Under the pieces are notes generated by a model. The model had not been told where the DNA came from. It did no database searches and was given only the letters and a program-made list of their open reading frames with translations. From Opeltia flavorubescens (Eukaryota > Ascomycota > Lecanoromycetes > Teloschistales > Teloschistaceae): a DNA stretch of 64,000 bases. Position 1 is the stretch's first letter. The number at the start of each line of letters is the position of its first letter. The position numbers and the translations under genes were made by a program. Below, piece by piece: positions 21,085-33,300 of this stretch. Location: the NCBI GenBank assembly GCA_000442125.1, contig KE546985.1, positions 310,001-374,000 of the forward strand, given 5' to 3'.

Positions 21085-21159
21085 AGTCCTCGACCACATC
21101 ATACCCAAGTACACCATCAACATACGGCCACTTCCGGATTGAGTGGCTATACCGCAAAT
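21085..21159. repeat. 75-bp direct repeat, copy 2
   Basis: Second copy, ungapped alignment with 20882..20956. On the minus strand it lies in a 62-codon frame (RYSHSIRKWPYVDGVLGYD) that is interrupted by stops in copy 1, so copy 1 looks the more decayed. Confidence 0.7.
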
Positions 21160-21514
21160 TCGAGCAGCGTCCAAGTTCGAGCCTTGTCATCGTTCAAGCC
21201 TGTTGGTCCTGGCGCTATATCATCGGTTCGATTCGTCTCAGGGCCAAATGTAGCTTCGCAGGCGGCCAGGAGAGATATCTATTTCTAATCCCCAGTGGCA
21301 TTACTCGACTTTGGGACACCTGCTAATCCCATCTATCTGCCAGAATATAACCTTTCGGCGCTAGAATCAGACGCGCTTCCGTGCTAGAAACTGGGCCGGA
21401 GTCAAAAGCTCATGCAAACGACATCTTTTAGAAGACTGGCTGCACTAATAGGACCCGCACACCATTGCTGAAGCGTAGACAAGGAGGTTAATATCAAATC
21501 GGCCAACCAGAATC

Positions 21515-21900
21515 AACGCTAAGAAAGGCAAGAAAATCAAGGGTAGAAGCTATACCGATGAAATAGCGGTAGACGGGTCAGCCGCTAGCCCTGTCAAGAA
21601 AGTGGCGGATATTTCGAAGAAGGTCAAAGGGAAGACTGCAAATCTCGAAGAGACAGTGAAGCAAGCCAAAGTTTAGCGCCACCGTTAAGAAGGCCAAAGT
21701 CAGAAGGAAGGAAGGACGCTATGAACAATATCAAAATAGCAGCGATTGAACCGGAGAAACCAGAAGCAGTAAGCAGGAAAAGCTTACAGATTCTCTGGGA
21801 TAACGGTGCAAAAGTAGACCAGTCTGGGACTCAACAAAGCAAGTAAGCAGCAGGACGGTCGCGTAAGGCCAAGGTCGAGGATGTTAAGAAGTAGAGCCCG
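21515..21900 (+). pseudogene. Lysine-rich protein remnant
   Basis: A frame without ATG reads KKGKKIKGRSYTDEIAV, then SPVKKVADISKKVKGK and EETVKQAKV to a stop at 21,677; other frames continue as VKKAKVRRKEGR and, further on, EPEKPEAVSRKSLQILWDNG. Repeated PVKK/KKAK motifs are like linker-histone or other basic nuclear-protein tails. No start and several frame changes: a decayed gene, family undecided. Confidence 0.35.
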
Positions 21901-22961
21901 ATTAGCGGAGTCGAAACGATTAAAAAGATTAACGCCTAATAACGAGCGTTAGAGCCTTTGATATATAGGCACAATATTCTATATATCGCCGATGGTTCCA
22001 TCCTAGGCTTCCTGCCAGCCGAAATTAGTATATAGCGCTGTTATTCGATAATATAGGTTTTTCAATGCCACCAATACTTCTATCGCCTCACCCTTGTATT
22101 AAGGTCTAATATACTTGATTTTAAGCCTAGATAAGGGCGAGTATTAAATAATTGTTGTAGAACTCGTCTCTATGATTACTGTATTAGCTATCTTGATCCG
22201 GATAAGGTCCTTTTTATAATAATAAGCATCCAAATCCTGATCCTTGCTATCGAAGCCTTGAGCCTATCCTGGTATATCCTCCCTATAAAAGCTATAGCTA
22301 TAATTCTACCTATCACCGCTTGAAGGCATTTCCAATCTTTACAACGGCCATCTTTATAGGCGCGTTTCCGGAGCCTATAGGGCTTTGACTGGGGACTTCT
22401 ATCGTGCTACCGACGGTAAGGGCTAAGCTCGTTGATCTGGGTGGGGTGGTGGTAGGAAATGGTGGCAAGGGTGTATAATGATGTAGCGTTTGGGATTGTA
22501 AAGGGGCTTTAGGCATGGGTTGTGATTATCCTAGGGGACGGGCGGGCGGAGAGAATAGGGGAAGTCTGGAAGAAGATCACGAGTTAGCTGTCTGAACCAG
22601 GCATTTACACCCTTAGTATTTCTGTACTTTCTCATTGCAATATCATTGCAACTCTTATATGATAAGGTATTTGACCGGGGCCCTTTCGAAATAAGAAATA
22701 CTATTAGAAGCAAGACTTTAAAGTTAGGACCGCTCACTCCGTATCTTTCGAGAGCTTTTCTATTATTGCGTGGAGCATTGTTTAACATTTTATACTTTGT
22801 ATGCGATGGACTATTCTAAGAGAGGCATAAAGCGTAGTCGTTGGAGTTATTATACATTTTATATTTTTCATGGTACTTGAAGACGTCCGCTGAATAATGG
22901 ATTAGTATAACGGATGTTAGGCTTTCTGTACACGGAGGCGTTTGAGTCGTGAGGCTCTCAT
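21901..22961. other. Gene-free, AT-leaning DNA
   Basis: Multiple short frames only. The base composition is more AT-rich than the preceding kilobases (for example 21,950-22,320), possibly an old, partly RIP-altered repeat fragment. No ends or repeats recognised. Confidence 0.3.
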
Positions 22962-23180
22962 ATGGGTTCCCAATACGAGTGTAACAATCAGGTTCAAGGG
23001 CTCAAGCGGACAGACTTACTTAAGATTGCCATGGATCTTGAAGACGTCGTGCCTACGACTAGTTTGTACATACAAAGTTCTCTTGTTTCTGATTCCGATG
23101 TCATCATTGAGGCCTGGGCGGCTAAACCACGTTTTGCGAGGAACGACAAGATCGGCCATCAAGATCCGATAACAGCCTAG
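22962..23180 (+). CDS. Hypothetical short ORF, 72 residues
   Basis: ATG 22962 to TAG 23180. Sequence such as GLKRTDLLKIAMDLEDVV and SDSDVIIEAWAAKPRFAR looks like a folded polypeptide fragment. No family, signal peptide or membrane segment. May be a gene fragment; low confidence. Confidence 0.25.
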   Translation: MGSQYECNNQVQGLKRTDLLKIAMDLEDVVPTTSLYIQSSLVSDSDVIIEAWAAKPRFARNDKIGHQDPITA

Positions 23181-25430
23181 ATCATATAGATCTTACCACC
23201 ATAACAATTGCTTCACAATGAAGGATGCGGTAAACTAATGTCATGTATTCGGTGTGATTTCACTTTCCTGAGCCTTAATTACAGTAGGCGTGACGAGTAA
23301 TAGAGCAGAGTTTTGCCGCACCTTGACGCACCCTATAGTATGGTGCTTACAACAAATCCGTCGTACTATGATGCTTTCTTATGATCGATAGCATTCACCC
23401 AAGCCAGATCAAATGCAAAGACTTGTATAAGACTTCTCATGCGTGCTATAATCATAGGTGCCACGTATAGCCTCTGATTTTTCGACCCCTTCCTCTTTAT
23501 CGCCTTCCGTCCTTGCTATAAATTTATCTCGCCGCCGTCGGGTTAGCCACGACGTCGTCTCTAGATTTCTCTGTATTATAATCGCCTGTTCTTTGAAACC
23601 CTCTCTAACTCCTCGACCTCTTCCTCTTCCTCTTCTTCCCTCGTTAAATCCTCGGTATCCTCCACGGTAAGATCCCGGAAAGCATCAAGAACGGGGCGGT
23701 GTATCGCCATTTCCTTGGAGCTGATAGCCAGGGTATATGTCCGGCGGCTACACACGCTGCTGTCCATCCAAAGCCAGATAGATGCCTAGGATGTACAAAA
23801 TGTAGCAAGGCTTGGGCGTGGCCGCTTCCAATTACAGGCTCATTTCGATCATAGGCACGTCTTCGCCTAGTACTCTTGCACCATTCAATTTGATGCTCAT
23901 CTGGCCTAGTAATTGACATTGCACCTTTTACCGAAGCCGTAACGACATATCCGCAATAAGTCCCGGACACTGTATCATCTACAGCTGTAGCAATTCCAAG
24001 ATGCTGCCGGTCACCGTCGGTGGTTTCGGTCTATTTCACCTCGCTCAGCTGCTCGCGCAATGCTTGCATCCGTCCTTTGCGAGATAGAGTTTGGGCGGGG
24101 TTTGTGAGTGAGTATTTTCATTATTATGGGAATAGGGTGGTTGAGACTGCGAGGAAGCGAGAGAGGGATGATAGAGTGGTGGGGATAGGGATTGTTGGGA
24201 AGTTTGCGGGGAAGAGAAAGGTGGGGAATGAGTTGGAGGTGGAGATTGAGAGGGTGAGGAAGGAGAAGTGATGAGTTTGTTTGGGTCGATGGTGAGGGCT
24301 CGAAAGCGGTCTTCGGTCCCTTGATCCTTGAACCGCCTAAGCCACGGACAAGCGGATCCATCACGGGTATAGTGATTGAAATGCGACGATCAGTATTCAG
24401 AGCCGAGGATCAGGTTGATGTCTGCTATGACTGGTTGCCCGAGTCATTCCTTATCCTACCGGTGATCTGAAGCCAGTACTGTTCATTCTCGGATCGTGCC
24501 ACTTGAGTCACATCGCGTCGAGACCAGTATCCGAGTCGATGAAATGTATGCCCCTTACTGCTGCGAGCCGTTGTATCAGTGATGACGCTTATAGGAGACT
24601 TTCGGTAACTCGCATTCCATTATTTGCTACCTCTCGGACTGTGTATAAACCTCACGGAAGGGCCGGCCATGGTCGANGCTGAGACTGTTATATATGGTGT
24701 AAGTAGAGTGACGATCTCCCTAGAGGAAACTTCCAATAAACTCCTTCGCTTGATACCAACCATGAAGTATATGCGATGCCATGCAGACGGGATTAAATGA
24801 GAGCCATGTCCGTGACGGATACTCTTGGAAGACTGGAAATGCAGCACACTCGCTGAACGTTGTGCCGACTAGGAGCCAAGGAGATGCGCGCTTGATGCTT
24901 GCTGGCCACGTGATAGCCCCGCCCTGGCAGTTCTGCCGCTGCCGTTTTGCATCTGGTGCTCTTATCTTACTAAATGCCTCCTTTCTCCTTTGTCCTGACT
25001 GGTGCTTCTTTGATTCTGCCGTCTGTCTTCCTATAATATCGTCTTGATGTTCTGCCTGTGACTGGCTTGATCTCCCTAGCCCTTCCATTCTTTGTCTCTG
25101 TTTGATCCTGGTCCACCCACTCCATATTGCTTCCATGGCTCTTGGATCCGTTCACCAAGTCAGCTTATTATACCGTCGCGTGAATGATTGTGGCAACGGT
25201 CTTGCAGCGCTTGTATGGAAGGATTCGTGGGAAATGTGCATTGGGTTGTTGCAGCGAGTTGGGAGTGGGGGCAGGCAAGACATGGGAGGGAGTGGAGGGG
25301 GGAAAGTGGCAGGAGCAATTTGGCTTGCTGAGTAATGCGCACCTCTGATTGGCTGGATATACGGAGCAGCTTCAAAAACAAGAGATACTCGGCTTTGACC
25401 AAAGTTGAAGGAGTTGGCTTGAATTTTATA
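23181..25430. other. Gene-free border of the normal-GC block
   Basis: Only overlapping frames. A minus-strand frame at 23576..23767 ends in a run of glutamates (TREEEEEEEVEELERV) and could be the tail of a lost gene. One ambiguous base at 24,677. From about 25,430 the composition shifts abruptly to very AT-rich. Confidence 0.35.
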
Positions 25431-25819
25431 GGAAAGCTTGATTCGATATAGCCAGGATCAAGGTAAATAACTCTTAGCGTTATTCTACCGAGATCTCCAG
25501 ATACGAGTATTGCCCAGTTCCCTTGTCGCTCTATATATATAATAAATACAGGTTTGAAAAGCTAAATTCTATATTAAATAGCAATTCGGCTTTAAATATT
25601 TGCAATTTGATTTTTTGAAAAAAGCTGGAGCTAAATAAATAGTTCGATATCGTCTATAACTATTATTATTCCAGCTAAAAATAACTCTAATATTCTTTTC
25701 GATTAATAGCTATACTTTTATATTATATTTTAATATAAAAGCGTGAAACGGTAATATATATAAATAGATATTAATTAAAATATAATTTATTTATTCAATT
25801 TATTTTATTAATAATATTT

Positions 25820-26010
25820 ATTATATTATAAATATAAAGTAATACTATTATATTAAAAGTAAAAAACTATTTATTTATAGAATTTATAATTAAATAAATA
25901 CAAATACTGAAAAGTACTAAATTTAATTAGATAAATATATTTAAAAAGCTATTTTTAAATTGCAATAATTATTTAATTCTATTTTTTAGTTTTTTATTTA
26001 TATAATATAA
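25820..26010. repeat. Family A copy 1, left LTR
   Basis: Shares an ordered series of motifs with the repeats at 46,442, 51,895 and 58,059: TATAATAAATATAAA-like start, an ACGCTAAA-like middle (degraded here), GATAAATATATTTAAA, and TTTTTTATTTATATAATATA near the end. Edges are uncertain by about 10 bp. Confidence 0.65.
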
Positions 26011-27420
26011 CTAGAATAAATTCTAGTAATAAATAAAACTATTAGTTTTTAATAATAAATTTTATTTTACCGATAAATAGTTTTTTAATTGATTTTTATT
26101 ATTTAATATTAATATTAGTATTTTTAACGATTTTATTATAATTTAAAGCCGATTTCGGGTTAAAATAAAATTTATAATTTTTTATAAATACTTTAATATT
26201 ATTTAAATAGTATTTAAATATTTAATATTATTTATTATTATTATAATTAACCTAATAATTAAAATATTAAATAAAAAAGCTTTAATATCTTTAAATATAG
26301 CGTTTAAAAAAGATTTATTCGATTTTAAATTTTTTATTTTTATTTATAATATATAAAAATATAAATATATAATAAAATCTATAGAATTCGCTATTAGAAA
26401 TAATAATAAACTCTAGATATATTATTAATATTATATTTAAAATTTTTATAATAGATTACAAGTTTAAATAACAATTTAATAATTTAATATAGTTAATAAT
26501 TTTAATATTAATATATTTTTATAAATTTATTTATTTGAAAATAAATTAATTAGTAATATATATTATAATATTCTTTTGTTTTTATTATAATAACAATATT
26601 AATAGTTTTAATATTAATATATATAAGCCGGTATTTTTTTATAGCTATAAATATTATAATAGTTTCTATTATAAATCTATTTATAAATTTGTTAATTTTT
26701 AAAATAATCGGATTAATATAATAAATTATCTATATTATAGTTAAAAAAATTACTGGTTTTTTAATAAATATTTTAGCGGGAATTTTAAAAATTAAAATAT
26801 TTTTTAATTTAATAATTTATTTGATATTTAATAAATATAAAAAATATAATATTTTATAAATTTTCATTTCGAATAAATTTTAACTAAATATTTAAAATAT
26901 AAGATTATAAATTATAAAATTATTAAAATCTATTAATATTTATAGAAAAATAATAAACTATAATTTAAAATAGTCTAATATAGCGATATAATAGTATATA
27001 ATAATTTTAATAAATTTATTAGATTATTTTAATAAATTATTAATTTATAAATATTAAGTAATAAAATACTATAGATTTATCTACTAATAATTACAATAAT
27101 TCCGTACAATTCCGCGAAAATCGCCCGATTCGGACGCCAAGATGTCCACCCCCATATGCAGATCCCCCATCGAAACCGCCCGTATACACAAACTTTGCAC
27201 GTAAATAACTCAACCAATTCTTATTGGATCTAGATAAAATATATATATATGGAAGGCGCTAAACGTACGCTTTCTAACGAGCTACTAACAACCGATTTTA
27301 GATAAAAATTGGCTGCGTTATTCAACTGCAAAGATTAGGCGGATAGGCGATCTCCGGCAGCTAAAAAACTGCTTTACGCAAAAATTGAAAAAACCAGCTG
27401 ATTTTTTAGAAAATTTATTT

Positions 27421-27514
27421 ATTAAATAATCTATTAAATAATCTAATAAATAATTTAATAAATAATCTAAAAAATAATCTAATAAATAATCTAATAAATA
27501 ATCTAATAAATAAT
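27421..27514. repeat. 12-bp tandem repeat left of the gap
   Basis: About seven imperfect copies of AATAAATAATCT run up to the first N. The array probably continues into the gap and may be why it was not assembled. Confidence 0.75.
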
Positions 27515-28499
27515 NNNNNNNNNNNNNNNNNNNNNNNNNNNNNNNNNNNNNNNNNNNNNNNNNNNNNNNNNNNNNNNNNNNNNNNNNNNNNNNNNNNNNN
27601 NNNNNNNNNNNNNNNNNNNNNNNNNNNNNNNNNNNNNNNNNNNNNNNNNNNNNNNNNNNNNNNNNNNNNNNNNNNNNNNNNNNNNNNNNNNNNNNNNNNN
27701 NNNNNNNNNNNNNNNNNNNNNNNNNNNNNNNNNNNNNNNNNNNNNNNNNNNNNNNNNNNNNNNNNNNNNNNNNNNNNNNNNNNNNNNNNNNNNNNNNNNN
27801 NNNNNNNNNNNNNNNNNNNNNNNNNNNNNNNNNNNNNNNNNNNNNNNNNNNNNNNNNNNNNNNNNNNNNNNNNNNNNNNNNNNNNNNNNNNNNNNNNNNN
27901 NNNNNNNNNNNNNNNNNNNNNNNNNNNNNNNNNNNNNNNNNNNNNNNNNNNNNNNNNNNNNNNNNNNNNNNNNNNNNNNNNNNNNNNNNNNNNNNNNNNN
28001 NNNNNNNNNNNNNNNNNNNNNNNNNNNNNNNNNNNNNNNNNNNNNNNNNNNNNNNNNNNNNNNNNNNNNNNNNNNNNNNNNNNNNNNNNNNNNNNNNNNN
28101 NNNNNNNNNNNNNNNNNNNNNNNNNNNNNNNNNNNNNNNNNNNNNNNNNNNNNNNNNNNNNNNNNNNNNNNNNNNNNNNNNNNNNNNNNNNNNNNNNNNN
28201 NNNNNNNNNNNNNNNNNNNNNNNNNNNNNNNNNNNNNNNNNNNNNNNNNNNNNNNNNNNNNNNNNNNNNNNNNNNNNNNNNNNNNNNNNNNNNNNNNNNN
28301 NNNNNNNNNNNNNNNNNNNNNNNNNNNNNNNNNNNNNNNNNNNNNNNNNNNNNNNNNNNNNNNNNNNNNNNNNNNNNNNNNNNNNNNNNNNNNNNNNNNN
28401 NNNNNNNNNNNNNNNNNNNNNNNNNNNNNNNNNNNNNNNNNNNNNNNNNNNNNNNNNNNNNNNNNNNNNNNNNNNNNNNNNNNNNNNNNNNNNNNNNNN
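27515..28499. other. Assembly gap, 985 N
   Basis: Run of N lying between two different tandem arrays within the Helitron. The true size is unknown. Confidence 0.99.
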
Positions 28500-28575
28500 A
28501 AATAAAATAAATAAAATAAATAAAATAAATAAAATAAATAAAATAAATAAAATAAATAAAATAAATAAAATAAAT
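28500..28575. repeat. 9-bp tandem repeat right of the gap
   Basis: About eight near-perfect copies of AAATAAAAT immediately follow the gap. Confidence 0.85.
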
Positions 28576-30116
28576 TGAAAAAATTAAAAAAATTAATAAT
28601 AAATAGAATTATAAATTAAATAAATAAAAAAAAAATTTAAATAGAAAATTATATTTATATAATATTAAATTATAAATTTAATTAACTATTATTATAAAAA
28701 AAATTAAAAAATAAAAATATAAAAATAATAAAATAAATTTAATATAATTAATAAATATTTTAAATTTAATATTTTAAAAGTATAAATAAATAAAAAAATT
28801 AAATAATTAATTAATAAATAAAATATAAAATATATTTATATAAATTAAAAATAAATATTATATAATTTATTTATAATTATTAAATATATACTTTAAAAAT
28901 TTATAAAAGAGAAATTTTAATTCGCCGCTGCAAGCGGCGAGTCTACTAGTCTTTAATAATTTAAATATTTAGCGTTATAATTAATTAACGAATTTCTTAT
29001 TATAATTTAAAATTATTATTTATAATATCTTTTAATTTATTTTTAATAATTTATTTTATAATTATTTAATATATTATCTATTGTTTTAAATAGTTTTTTT
29101 TAATATATAAATAATTATTATAGTAAATTTATTTATTATTATTATATAAAAATTATTTTTTTTATATAATTTTAATAAACTAAAAATAAAATCAATAGTA
29201 AATATATAAAATAGTTTTATCGGAATAAATACTAGCTATAATATTTTATATAAATAATAATAGAATATTTAAAAAATTTATATAGCTTTATTAATATATT
29301 ATATATTAAAAAGCTTTTTATTAAACGTTTATATATATATATATATAATTTAAATAGTTTATTGTATTATATATTAGCTACAATATTTTCTTTTTATATT
29401 TAAAAATATTATTAAATATAAATTTTTTTTTATTAAAATAGAATAACGCGTTAATAATATAATAAAAAATTTAAAATATTATTATTAAATTTTATATTAA
29501 TTTTAGTTATTTTTTTAATTTTAATCTAATAACTTTTTTTAATATATTTATTAATTAATTATATATAAAAAATTTAATTAATACTTCTAATAATAACAGC
29601 GATTAATATTATTATATTATAATAAAAATTATTTATTTTTATATTTCTAGATAAATATATATTAATAATTTTTATTTTTTTAATATCGATATAAATAACT
29701 ATATTAGCGTTTAAATTATTTATTAAATTAAACTTATATATAATAATAATAAATTATATAGTTCTTTTATTAAATATAAAAATTTAAATAATTATAAATT
29801 TAATAAGATTATATCGCCTTTTATTAATATATTTAATATATATAAAAGCTAATATTTTATAAGTAATAGTATATAGCAGTTATTTTAATAAAAATTTTCG
29901 ATTATTTAAATTTAATATATAGTTTATCTATTAATAAAAGCTATAAATATTAGTATTTAATTTTAAATAAATATTCGCGATTATATAATAGTTTTTTTAA
30001 AAAATAAAGTTTATTATTAATATATTTTCTATAATCGAATAAATTATATATAGTATTTATAATAGAAGTTATTTAATAATTTTTTATTATAAAAATTAAA
30101 AAATTAGTTTAAAAAA

Positions 30117-30313
30117 TATATAAATTTAAATTATTAAAATAAATAATTTATAAAATATTATATATAAAAAAAAAAGAACTCGCTACTAAATAAATATATA
30201 AATTATACCTATTAATTTTTTATATAAAATTAATTACTAAACGAATATTATAAAAAAATTATTATTTTAAATTTATATATTTATTTTTTAAACTAAATAT
30301 ACTAATATTATAA
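30117..30313. repeat. Family B left LTR
   Basis: Direct repeat partner of 35903..36102. Edges approximate. Confidence 0.65.
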
Positions 30314-33300
30314 TAATAGCTTCTTTTTTAATATTTTAAACTCTATAAAAATAATTTATTTAGATAGTAATAAAGGTCGCTAGCGGTTAATAAAAAGAAA
30401 ATTAAAAACGAAATAAAATTTAAAAACTATTAAAAAGTCTTTTAAAAAAATTTAAAAAAAAGTTCTAATAATTAAAATATTATTTTTATATTTTTATATA
30501 TTAATTTAAAATATAATTTTATTATAAATTTAAATTCGCGATTTTCAAACAAAAATATTCAAATAAAAATATATAGAATAATATTATTAAAAATTTATAA
30601 TAATTATATATTATAATAGTTATTTATTTCAATTATAATATTATAACAATAGAATTTAATATAAAATATAATATTAAAATTATTATTTAATAATAAATTT
30701 AAATATAAAGTTTTAAAAATTTATAAAAGTATTAAATATAAAAAATAGCTAATAGTTTTTTAATATTAATAAAGTTTTTAATAAAATTTAACTATAATAT
30801 ATTATAGTCTTTTTATTTAACTTAATAATATAACTAGTTATATTAATATAAAAAATCTAGAATATATTCTAGCTTATATATTTTTTTATTATCGATTTTT
30901 ATAAACGGTAATAATAGAATTATTTATTCTAAATAAAAGTTATTAATAATAGATTTTTATAAAATAAAATAAATATATAACTTTAAAGATATATTTAAAT
31001 AATAAATATAAAAGTTAATAATTTCGGATATAAAATAAAACCTATTATATTTATAATCTAGCTTTTTTAAAAATCTATATATTTTAATATTATAGGTATT
31101 AAATTGAATAAAATTACTAAAAATAAAGTCTAGTATTAACGCGCGGCTATTATTAGTATATTTAATATATTTAATTTATATTAGTTTTATTATAAAATAA
31201 AAATATTTAGTAATTTTTTTTATAATATTAATAAATTCGTTTATTATATTAGTTTTTTTATAAAAAATATCTAGACCGGAAGTATTAAAAGGTTTTAAAC
31301 CTATTTAAAAATAAAATCTATAGTTAATAATAATTAAATTTATTATAATAGTTTTAAAAATACAATTGTTTATATTAAATTTATTAACTAATAATTATTT
31401 AATTTTATTATTCTATAAATAGATAATATATTTTTAAAAATATTATTTTATAATAATATTTAAACGTTTAATTTAATTATCGATTTCGGAGTAAAAAATA
31501 TTAAAAAAAATTTTAAATATTTAAGTTTTTTTATTAATAGTTTTCTAAAATCGATTTATAAATAAAATATTTTAAATAAAAATATTATTTTTAAATAGAT
31601 TATATATTTTTTAAATATAATTTTTAAATAATTTAATAAATTTTTTAATACTATTAATTATATAATAAAATATATAATAGTGTATTTTTAATAAATAATC
31701 TATTATTATTATAATTATATTATATTTATTATTTTTTAATAATTTATTAATAAAATTTATCAAAATATTTTATTAACGCTAGATAAATATAAATAAAAAC
31801 TTTAATATACTGATTTTAAATTTATATTTAGATTTATTTTAAATATAAATTTAATAGTTTCGAATATATTATATTATATATATATAGTTTCAAAACTATT
31901 TATAGCTTTAGTCTAATAATTTATAGATTTTAGCTCTTTTAAAATAGTTAATAGTAGGATAATCGTAATATAATTAATAACAGTAATTTTTTAAAAGTTT
32001 AGAATTAGAAATAAATAAACGGTTTTAATAATATAAAAATCTATTTCGTTTTTTATATTTTATTAAAAAGATATATTTAAGATATATAGTTTTATTATAA
32101 AAGAATTTAAACGTTTTTTATATAAAAAAATCGTTTTAAAAAATTTTAATAATAAAATTTTTTAAAAAATATAAATAATTATTATTTTTATTATTAAATA
32201 TTTTAAAAATATTAAAAATATTTTTATATTCCAAGTTTAAATTATTAATAGTTTTTATAGAAATAATATCGATTATTAATTTAGGTTTAATAAAAATTTA
32301 CTTTTAATATTTTAAATTTAATATTTTTTTTAAAAAAAATTTTTAATATATTAAATTAAAATATTAAATTTAATATTTTATTAATTTAAATAATATTTAA
32401 TTTTAAAATTATTATAAAAAAAAATTTAAATTTATTAGATTTACAAACGGTTAAAAATTTTAATAAATATAAAATATTTAAAATTTTTATAATTAATAAA
32501 AATAATAAAAATATTTAATATTTTTTTAAATTTAAATTTTTATTATTTTAAATACTAGATAATCGTTTAAAGTTTTTTATTATAAATTTTATAGTTAATT
32601 TATTATATAATTATTTTATAGAAAAAATAAATAATAAATTTAAAAATTCTATTATTATTATATTAAAAAAGTACTTTTTTAATAATAATATTAAAAGTAT
32701 TAGTTTTTATAATATTTTTTTTATTAAAATTATAATAAACGAAAATTATATTTAAATTAAAAATTTTTTTTAAAATATTAAAAGTTTATTAATAACTAGT
32801 AATTTATTAAAAAAATATATTTTTATATATAAATTTCTAAAAGGGTTTAATAATAAAAGCGAAATTTTTAATAAAATATTAATAAAAATTAGTAAATTTA
32901 ATAAAAAATAATATTTCTTTAATATTTTAAAGATTATTTTAATTTTAAATAGTTTTAATTTTTATAAAATCTATTTTAAAGTTTTTAATAATAATAATAA
33001 AATTAATATATTTAATTTAAATAATATAAAATTTATATTTAATAATATTTATTTATAAATTAATATTTTTAATTATTATTTATAATTTTTAAATAAACTA
33101 TTTATATTTTTTTAGATTATTATTATAAATAAAAATATTATTAATATAAATAGTATAAAAAATTTTAAAGTATTTATAAAAAATATTATTAATATATTTT
33201 TAAAAAAAATTTGGGCTATTAAATAATTTAAATAGTAATACTAGTTATTTAAATAAATTATAATAAATTTTTATTATTATTTTCTATTTGTATTTTTTAA

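Larger units (their letters stand above)
27080..28949 (+). mobile_element. Helitron inside family A copy 1, contains the assembly gap
   Basis: 5' end TCTACTAATAATTAC at 27080 preceded by A (27079). 3' end CTAG at 28946..28949 followed by T (28950). A perfect 8-bp GC-rich hairpin (28922..28929 with 28933..28940, loop GCA) lies five bases before CTAG, the same spacing as in the 7.5-kb copy. The 5' 250 bp are the homologue of that copy and are much less AT-rich than the surroundings, whereas the 3' part is RIP-like. No Rep or helicase frame is visible, although 985 bases are unsequenced. Length in the assembly is 1,870 bp including the gap. Confidence 0.8.

Noticed and set aside
24011-24364. Frames on both strands near 24.1-24.3 kb, one Pro/Leu-rich, one Lys/Arg/Glu-rich
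   Set aside because: They are antisense images of the same purine-rich stretch; the plus frame begins without ATG and nothing is recognised.
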